From Sphingomonas sp. Leaf34 (GTDB taxonomy: Bacteria; Pseudomonadota; Alphaproteobacteria; Sphingomonadales; Sphingomonadaceae): a stretch of DNA of 64,000 nucleotides. Both the position numbers and the translations under genes were made by a program. A model generated the notes under the pieces. That model was not told the origin of the DNA, ran no database searches, and was given only the letters and a program-made list of their open reading frames with translations. This document shows, piece after piece, positions 58,838 to 64,000 of the stretch. Each line of letters opens with the position of its first letter. The stretch's first letter is position 1. The stretch is from contig NZ_LMLC01000002.1 in the NCBI RefSeq assembly GCF_001421805.1, positions 186,001-250,000 of the forward strand, read 5' to 3'.

Positions 58838-59763
58838 CAGATGCGCACAACGCCCAGCTTGGCATCACGGTTGGCACGCAACTGCTCGAAATCATCACCC
58901 GCGTGATAGCTCGACCGCGTCAGCGGCGACGATGCGACCAGCAGGAAGCCCTTGGCGCGCGCGATCGAGGCATAGGCGTCGAACGCCTTGGGCGGCACGA
59001 ACTCGGCAACCTTCGCATGGCGCGGGGTCGGCTGGAGATACTGGCCCATCGTCAGGAAATCGATGTCGGCGCAGCGCATATCGTCCATCACCTGATGGAT
59101 CTCCAGACGCTCCTCGCCGAGCCCGAGCATCACGCCCGACTTGGTGAAGATCGACGGATCATGGCGCTTCACGCTCTCCAGCAGCCGCAACGACGCATAA
59201 TAGCGCGCGCCCGGGCGGATCGTCGGATAGAGCCGCGGCACCGTCTCGAGATTGTGGTTGTAGACGTCGGGACGCGCCTCGACGATCGACTCGATCGCCG
59301 CCTGCGCCTTGTTGCGAAAATCGGGCGTCAGGATCTCGATCGTCGTGGTCGGGTTCGACGCGCGGATCGCCTGGATAACCTTCACGAACTGCGAGGCGCC
59401 GCCATCGGGCAGATCGTCACGATCGACCGAGGTGATGACGATATGGTTCAGGCCCATCTGCGCGGCCGCATCGGCCACGTTCTGCGGCTCCATCGCGTCG
59501 ACCGCGCGCGGCATGCCCGTCTTCACGTTGCAGAACGCGCACGCCCGCGTGCAGGTGTCGCCGAGGATCATGACGGTCGCATGCTTCTTCGACCAGCATT
59601 CGCCGATGTTCGGGCACGCTGCCTCTTCGCACACCGTCGTGAGGCTTTTGGAGCGCATCAGCTCGCGGGTTTTTGCAAAGCCAGCGGAGGTCGGCGCCTT
59701 GACGCGGATCCAGTCGGGCTTGCGCGCACGAACCGGCGCAGCCATCGGGGTCATGTCGTTCAT
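58837..59763 (-). CDS. lipA: Lipoyl synthase
   Basis: The 308-residue radical-SAM enzyme inserts sulfur into octanoyl groups. It has the auxiliary cluster motif [12 protein letters not shown] (C-x4-C-x5-C), the radical-SAM motif CTRACAFC (C-x3-C-x2-C) and the C-terminal RSSYHA serine motif. The ATG at 59763 ([10 protein letters not shown]) was chosen; the longer frame passes into the palindromic promoter region of the opposite gene. It is transcribed with the COQ10-like gene. Confidence 0.95.
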   Translation of the reverse strand: MNDMTPMAAPVRARKPDWIRVKAPTSAGFAKTRELMRSKSLTTVCEEAACPNIGECWSKKHATVMILGDTCTRACAFCNVKTGMPRAVDAMEPQNVADAAAQMGLNHIVITSVDRDDLPDGGASQFVKVIQAIRASNPTTTIEILTPDFRNKAQAAIESIVEARPDVYNHNLETVPRLYPTIRPGARYYASLRLLESVKRHDPSIFTKSGVMLGLGEERLEIHQVMDDMRCADIDFLTMGQYLQPTPRHAKVAEFVPPKAFDAYASIARAKGFLLVASSPLTRSSYHAGDDFEQLRANRDAKLGVVRI

Positions 59764-59858
59764 GGACGCCAGATAGCCCCGCCCTGCCCTTGAGACAATG
59801 GCGGCCGATCGCCTCGGCGGCTTGGAATCACCGTTCGGCGCGGATAAAACCTTCCCCG

Positions 59859-59883
59859 GGAACCAGTTCCAACATGACAGGTT
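59859..59883 (+). promoter_or_regulatory. Near-consensus EcfG-like promoter of the carbonic anhydrase gene
   Basis: GGAAC (59859-59863), 16 nt, then GGTT (59880-59883). It differs from the EcfG consensus GGAAC-N16-CGTT by one base. A start site near 59890 would leave about 32 nt before the GTG start. It overlaps the palindrome at 59871-59892, which could modulate it. Confidence 0.4.
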
Positions 59884-59902
59884 TGTCATGTTGCAATGCA
59901 AC
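59871..59902. promoter_or_regulatory. Two adjacent palindromes between lipA and the carbonic anhydrase gene
   Basis: AACATGACA-GGTT-TGTCATGTT (59871-59892) is a perfect 9-bp dyad. GTTGCA-A-TGCAAC (59890-59902) is a perfect 6-bp dyad that overlaps it by 3 nt. They sit 20-50 nt upstream of the carbonic anhydrase start and could be an operator or mutually exclusive leader hairpins. Confidence 0.6.
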
Positions 59903-59921
59903 CATCGACGAAAGGCTAACC

Positions 59922-60584
59922 GTGCCCACTCATTTTCCGGAAATGATCGAAGGCTATCATCGCTTCAAGGACGGCCCCTGGGAGGCGCAGCGCGAGCGCT
60001 GGAAGGAACTGCAGGAAGGCCAGAGCCCGAAGGTGATGATCATCGCGTGTTCCGACAGCCGCGTCGAACCCGCGCAGATCTTCGACACGCTCCCCGGTGA
60101 GGTGTTCGTCGTCCGCAACGTCGCCAATCTGGTCCCGCCCTACGAAACTGGTGGCGGCCATCACGGCGTGTCGGCGGCCATCGAGTTCGCCGTTACGCAG
60201 CTGAAGGTCGAAGAGATCGTCGTGATGGGCCATGAGAAGTGCGGCGGCTGCAAGGCCGCGCTGACGCAGGCTTTTGCCGACGCGGACCATGGCGCCGGCG
60301 GCTTCGTGTCCGACTGGGTGAGCTTGCTCGACGGCGCGCGTGAGAAGGTCATCGCCAAGTTTGGCGACAGCGACCAGGCGGGCCGTGAGATGGAACTCGA
60401 GTCCGTTCGCACCTCGATCGCCAATCTGCGCACCTTCCCGTTCGTCAGAAGGGCCGAGGCCGCCGGCACGCTGGCGCTCCGCGGCGCCTATTTCGGCATC
60501 GACAAGGGCCAGATGCTGCTGCTCAACGCGGACGACGAGTTCATCCAGGCCGATGCACCAGAGGCCAAATCCGCGAAAGCGTAA
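59922..60584 (+). CDS. can: Beta-carbonic anhydrase
   Basis: The 220-residue zinc enzyme interconverts CO2 and bicarbonate. Ligands are Cys43 and Asp45 in ACSDSRV, and His104 and Cys107 in GHEKCGGC. The GTG start at 59922 has AAAGG about 7 nt upstream; an upstream extension has no support. A likely role is bicarbonate supply, for instance to AccC. It is convergent with ppk2, leaving 4 nt. Confidence 0.94.
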   Translation: MPTHFPEMIEGYHRFKDGPWEAQRERWKELQEGQSPKVMIIACSDSRVEPAQIFDTLPGEVFVVRNVANLVPPYETGGGHHGVSAAIEFAVTQLKVEEIVVMGHEKCGGCKAALTQAFADADHGAGGFVSDWVSLLDGAREKVIAKFGDSDQAGREMELESVRTSIANLRTFPFVRRAEAAGTLALRGAYFGIDKGQMLLLNADDEFIQADAPEAKSAKA

Positions 60585-60588
60585 CGGG

Positions 60589-61365
60589 TCAGCGAAGGCC
60601 TAACGCCTTCTTCGCCACCTTCTCGACCTTCGGGTCGAGTGGTGGCGGAACCATCGACACACTCGCTTCAAGGCGGTCCGCGATCAGCGTCAGCGCTGCG
60701 ATTCGGGCCGCCTTCTTGTCGTTACCGTCGATCACCGACCATGGCGCGGTCGCGGTATCGGTGCGCGCGAACATCTCCGCCATCGCCTCCAGATAGTCAC
60801 CGCGCTTCGACCGGTTGTGATAATCGTCGAGTCCGGTCTTCCAATGCTTCCACGGATCGTCGAGCCGTGCCTTGAGCCGTCGGTCCTGCTCCTTCTGCGT
60901 GGTATGGACGAACAGCTTGATCAGCGTCGTGCCGCTCTCGACCTGCTGCGCCTCGAACGCGTTGATCTCGTCATAGCCGTGGTGCCATTCGGCATCGCTC
61001 GCAAACCCTTCGACGCGCTCGACGAGCACGCGACCGTACCAGCTGCGATCGAACACCGCGATATGGCCGTTGGCGGGCAACCGGTTCCAGAAGCGCCAGA
61101 GGAAATGATGCGCTTTCTCGTCGGCGGTCGGCGCGGCGATCGGCCAGACCTTGTAGTTGCGCGGGTCCCATTCGGCCGACAGCCGCTGGATGATCCCGCC
61201 CTTGCCCGCCGCGTCCCAGCCCTCGAACATGACGATCGCGCGCGTACCCCCGACGATGTGCGCGACCTGGATATGCTCGAGACGCTCCTGAAGTTTGGCG
61301 AGGTCGCGCTTGTATTTGCCGTCGTAGGCGTCGCCACTTTCGTAATCGGCCAGATGGATCGTCAT
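60589..61365 (-). CDS. ppk2: Polyphosphate kinase 2 family protein
   Basis: The 258-residue P-loop kinase has Walker A FEGWDAAGKGG, the PPK2 lid region NGHIAVFDRSWYGRVLVERVEG and the Walker B-like TTLIKLFVHTTQKEQDRR. PPK2 enzymes move phosphate between polyphosphate and nucleotides; the class (NDP- or NMP-acting) cannot be fixed here. GGAGAG precedes the ATG at 61365. The start overlaps the permease stop by 4 nt, so the two are probably one transcript. Confidence 0.92.
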   Translation of the reverse strand: MTIHLADYESGDAYDGKYKRDLAKLQERLEHIQVAHIVGGTRAIVMFEGWDAAGKGGIIQRLSAEWDPRNYKVWPIAAPTADEKAHHFLWRFWNRLPANGHIAVFDRSWYGRVLVERVEGFASDAEWHHGYDEINAFEAQQVESGTTLIKLFVHTTQKEQDRRLKARLDDPWKHWKTGLDDYHNRSKRGDYLEAMAEMFARTDTATAPWSVIDGNDKKAARIAALTLIADRLEASVSMVPPPLDPKVEKVAKKALGLR

Positions 61366-62771
61366 GCATCTCTCTCCGTCGCTGTGGCAATATGAACGTT
61401 CCAGGGGCCACGACGACGCAAGACGAACCAATAATAGGCGATCGAGAGCAGGATTTCGGCCGCGGTCATGATCAGGCCGGGGCGGCCCTCCTCCAGATCG
61501 AACCAGCTTGTCCAACAGACATAGCCGAGCGCGAGCAGCGTCACCACGGGCGCAAGCGGGTAGAGCGGCATCTGGTAAGGCGCATGCGCGGTCTTGCCAG
61601 AGCGTCTGCCGACCATCGCTGCGACGCAGATTCCCGCATAGATCGCGACGAGGCCGGTGCCGCTGAGCACGAGCAGCAGCGGAAGCGGTAGGAAGCATGC
61701 CACGATCCCGAACCCGCCGACCAGCAGCGTGCCGACCCAGGGGGATCCGAAGCGAGGGTGGACCTGCACCAACCACCGGTCGATCGGGCGCCCCCACGAT
61801 CCGTCACGTGCAGTCCCATAGAAGAACCGTGCGCAGGCCAGAATGCACGCGATCACCGCGTTGACGATCGCGACGACGACGCCGATCGAGATCCAGTCGG
61901 CCATCGCCGAGCCGCTACGGAGGACGACGATGAGCCCGAACGGGTCGCTGGCGGAGAGCGTGGCGTGGAGGTCCGGTGCGCCGACGAGAAGCGCGACGAT
62001 CGGGATACCCTCGAACAGCAGAGTCAACGCGAGCGACGCCATGATCGCGCGCGCGATCAGCCGGGGGGCGTCGAGCATCTCTTCACCGAAATACACCGCC
62101 GCGCCATAGCCGTTGAGCGCGAAGATCGCGATCGAGGTGGCGAGTCCGATCGAGGCGGCGGACGCGGGGACGAGCGCGCCGGCTTGCGGCATCACCGGGT
62201 GGAGCAAGAGGTCGCCGAACGGGCGCACGGCATCGGCGAATCCGAGCCAGACGACCGCGCCGATCGCGAGCATCTCGACCAGCAGGAAGAGCCCCGTCAG
62301 CCAGGCGTTGACGCGGATCTGAAGGATCGCGACCAGCGTCGATCCCGCGACCACCGCGACGGCGATGGGAATTTGCGGCAGGCCTGGGACGAGCGTGCCG
62401 AGCACCGCGCTGACCCCCAGCCCGGCGACCGGCGGGAAGAGCAGGTTGTTGAAGACGTTTACGCCGAGCATCGCGAAGCCCGCCATCGGCCCGAGCGTCT
62501 GCGCGACCGCGACATACTCGCCGCCTGCGACCGGCCACGCGGACGAGAGTTCGGCATAGACGAAGGCGGTGGCGACGCACACGAGCCCGGCGAGCAGCGT
62601 CGCCCAGACCGCGCCGGTGCCCGCGACCTGAAGCATCCCGGGGACGATGACGAACACCGACGAGGCCGGCGTCGCGACGGAGAGCGTGAGGAACAGGACG
62701 CCGATGACGCCGAGGCTGCGGACGAGACTGCGGCCGGGGATCGGCGCCGGTGTCATCTGATCGTCGCGCAT
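61362..62771 (-). CDS. APC-family amino acid permease
   Basis: The 469-residue membrane protein has about 12 hydrophobic segments. Helix 1 has the broken GVIGVLFLTLSVATPASSV pattern, and AELSSAWPVAGGEYVAVAQTLG matches the APC consensus loop. AAGGGG precedes the ATG. The substrate is unknown. It is the first gene of a pair with ppk2. Confidence 0.9.
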   Translation of the reverse strand: MRDDQMTPAPIPGRSLVRSLGVIGVLFLTLSVATPASSVFVIVPGMLQVAGTGAVWATLLAGLVCVATAFVYAELSSAWPVAGGEYVAVAQTLGPMAGFAMLGVNVFNNLLFPPVAGLGVSAVLGTLVPGLPQIPIAVAVVAGSTLVAILQIRVNAWLTGLFLLVEMLAIGAVVWLGFADAVRPFGDLLLHPVMPQAGALVPASAASIGLATSIAIFALNGYGAAVYFGEEMLDAPRLIARAIMASLALTLLFEGIPIVALLVGAPDLHATLSASDPFGLIVVLRSGSAMADWISIGVVVAIVNAVIACILACARFFYGTARDGSWGRPIDRWLVQVHPRFGSPWVGTLLVGGFGIVACFLPLPLLLVLSGTGLVAIYAGICVAAMVGRRSGKTAHAPYQMPLYPLAPVVTLLALGYVCWTSWFDLEEGRPGLIMTAAEILLSIAYYWFVLRRRGPWNVHIATATERDA

Positions 62772-62835
62772 GCCATCCCCTTATCGTGCACGGGTATTTG
62801 CATGGTTAACGGGGTTGGAGGAAGTTCATTTGCTC

Positions 62836-62974
62836 CCCTCGCCCTTCCGGGGAGAGGGAGGGGCCCGCCCGCACTTGCGGGTGGGAGGGTGAGGGGCGGT
62901 TCATTTGCGCCAACCTCCCCTCACCCTCCCGTCGCCAAGAGGCTCCTCCTTCCCTCTCCCCGTAGGGGCGAGGG
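62836..62974. repeat. Nested inverted repeat between aspS and the permease gene
   Basis: Outer arms of 24 nt (62836-62859 and 62951-62974) are complementary at 22 positions. Inner arms of 14 nt (62883-62896 and 62917-62930) are perfectly complementary. A direct repeat GTTCATTTGC occurs at 62824-62833 and 62899-62908. It looks like a composite REP/BIME or a small MITE without coding capacity. Confidence 0.65.
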
Positions 62975-62983
62975 ACGGTCGGA

Positions 62984-64000
62984 TCAGCCGGCGTTCGGCG
63001 CGACCACCTTGGCCGGATCCTTCGGACCATCGACCGTCAGGCGGATGTTGAGCTCCTTCAGCTGCTTGGCGCTGACCGGGCTCGGCGCGCCCATCATCAG
63101 ATCCTCGGCCTTCTGGTTCATCGGGAACAGCACGACCTCGCGGATGTTCGGCTCGCCCGCGAGCAGCATGACCATGCGGTCGATCCCCGGTGCCGAGCCG
63201 CCATGCGGCGGCGCGCCGACCTTGAACGCGTTGATCATGCCCGCAAAGTTCGTGTCGACATCGGCCTGCGTGTAGCCGGCGATCTCGAACGCCTTGTACA
63301 TGATCTCGGGCCGGTGGTTCCGGATCGCGCCCGACGACAGTTCGACGCCGTTGCAGACGATGTCGTACTGGTACGCCAGGATATCGAGCGGATCCTTGTT
63401 CTCGAGCGCGTCCATCTCGCCCTGCGGCATCGAGAACGGGTTGTGGCTGAAGTCGACCTTCTTGGCGTCCTCGTCATATTCGAACATCGGGAAGTCGACG
63501 ATCCAGCAGAATTCGAAGCGGTTCTCGTCGATCAGGCCGAGGTCGGCGCCGATCCGCGCACGCGCGGCGCCGGCGAGTTTGGCGGCGGCGAGCTCCTTGC
63601 CGGCGGCGAAGAAGATGCCGTCGTTGGGGCCGAGGCCCATCTCGGCGATCAGTTTCCGGGTTGCTTCCTCGCCGTGGTTCTTGGCGATCGGGCCGCCGAG
63701 TTCGCCGTTCTTCTGCGTGATGTAGCCGAGGCCGGCATGACCTTCGGCGCGGGCCCAGTCGTTCATGTCGGTGAAGAACTTGCGGCTCTTCTCGGCCGTG
63801 TTTGGCGCGGGGATCGCGCGGACCACGTCACCGCCGGCGACGATGCCCGCGAACAGGCCGAAGCCCGAATCGACGAAGTGATGGCCGACGTCGTGGATGA
63901 GGATCGGGTTGCGCAGATCGGGCTTGTCGCTGCCGTATTTCAGCATCGATTCGCGGTAGGGGATGCGCTTGAAGGGAAGTGCGGAGACCTGGCGTCCCTT
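62984..64000 (-). CDS. aspS: Aspartyl-tRNA synthetase (5' part outside window)
   Basis: The visible 338 C-terminal codons run to the right edge. They begin within [20 protein letters not shown] and contain the bacterial GAD insertion ([30 protein letters not shown]). Class II motif 3 follows in [19 protein letters not shown], then [21 protein letters not shown]. It charges tRNA-Asp. Whether it is discriminating or also acts on tRNA-Asn cannot be judged without the N-terminal part. Confidence 0.96.
   Translation of the reverse strand, partial: KGRQVSALPFKRIPYRESMLKYGSDKPDLRNPILIHDVGHHFVDSGFGLFAGIVAGGDVVRAIPAPNTAEKSRKFFTDMNDWARAEGHAGLGYITQKNGELGGPIAKNHGEEATRKLIAEMGLGPNDGIFFAAGKELAAAKLAGAARARIGADLGLIDENRFEFCWIVDFPMFEYDEDAKKVDFSHNPFSMPQGEMDALENKDPLDILAYQYDIVCNGVELSSGAIRNHRPEIMYKAFEIAGYTQADVDTNFAGMINAFKVGAPPHGGSAPGIDRMVMLLAGEPNIREVVLFPMNQKAEDLMMGAPSPVSAKQLKELNIRLTVDGPKDPAKVVAPNAG

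Overview
The window is high-GC, densely coded chromosomal DNA from an alphaproteobacterium, most probably Sphingomonas or a close sphingomonad. Four things point there: the gene order dusB-ntrB-ntrC-ntrY-ntrX-hfq-hflX, an Hfq made of two fused Sm domains, a perfect EcfG-type (GGAAC-N16-CGTT) promoter in front of a csbD gene, and fused ispDF and thiSG genes. I see no phage, integrase, transposase, CRISPR array or rRNA. Nearly all genes are core metabolism or housekeeping. These assignments rest on sequence reading and remembered family motifs; no database search was run.

Layout. 0-2.7 kb: a PAS sensor cut by the window edge, whose second PAS domain looks like the FixL haem domain, a tandem universal stress protein, and a divergent triple-BON protein with a 13-nt-arm palindrome between them. 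2.9-9.6 kb: tRNA-Pro, lytic transglycosylase, D,D-carboxypeptidase, then holB-metG-tatD-MBL hydrolase. 9.6-16.4 kb: TonB-dependent receptor, poxB, a MucR-like regulator without zinc-binding cysteines, DUF5818 protein, a GST reading into tRNA-Ser, and two small hypothetical genes. 16.5-29.6 kb: carbohydrate block of SDR-GH15-SDR, an Old Yellow Enzyme, then the tightly overlapping glgX-treZ-malQ-treY operon that turns glycogen or maltodextrin into trehalose. 29.7-38 kb: aceA, the glnB-glnA nitrogen operon behind a sigma-54-like promoter, arsC, aroQ-accB-accC, thiSG and the stress gene csbD. 38-46 kb: HAD phosphatase, fhs, MFS transporter and a three-gene ABC system (ATPase, FtsX-type permease, AttH/CrtC lipocalin-like protein). 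46-56 kb: mazG, then the minus-strand dusB-ntrBC-ntrYX-hfq-hflX cluster. 56-64 kb: ispDF, a secreted unknown, cinA, coq10/ratA-lipA, a beta-carbonic anhydrase, ppk2 with an APC permease, a nested palindromic repeat, and the 3' part of aspS.

Themes. Nitrogen control is represented by the effector genes (glnB-glnA), a candidate sigma-54 promoter, and both Ntr two-component pairs. Stress adaptation is represented by the trehalose pathway, CsbD, USP/BON, PoxB, PPK2 and EcfG-like promoters. Genes within operons often overlap by 1-4 nt, and three convergent gene pairs overlap at their 3' ends. I found no plainly unprecedented multi-gene system. The items most worth a second look are the double Hfq, the FixL-like haem-PAS, the strong palindromes in two divergent promoter regions, the MucR variant without cysteines, and the nested repeat before aspS.
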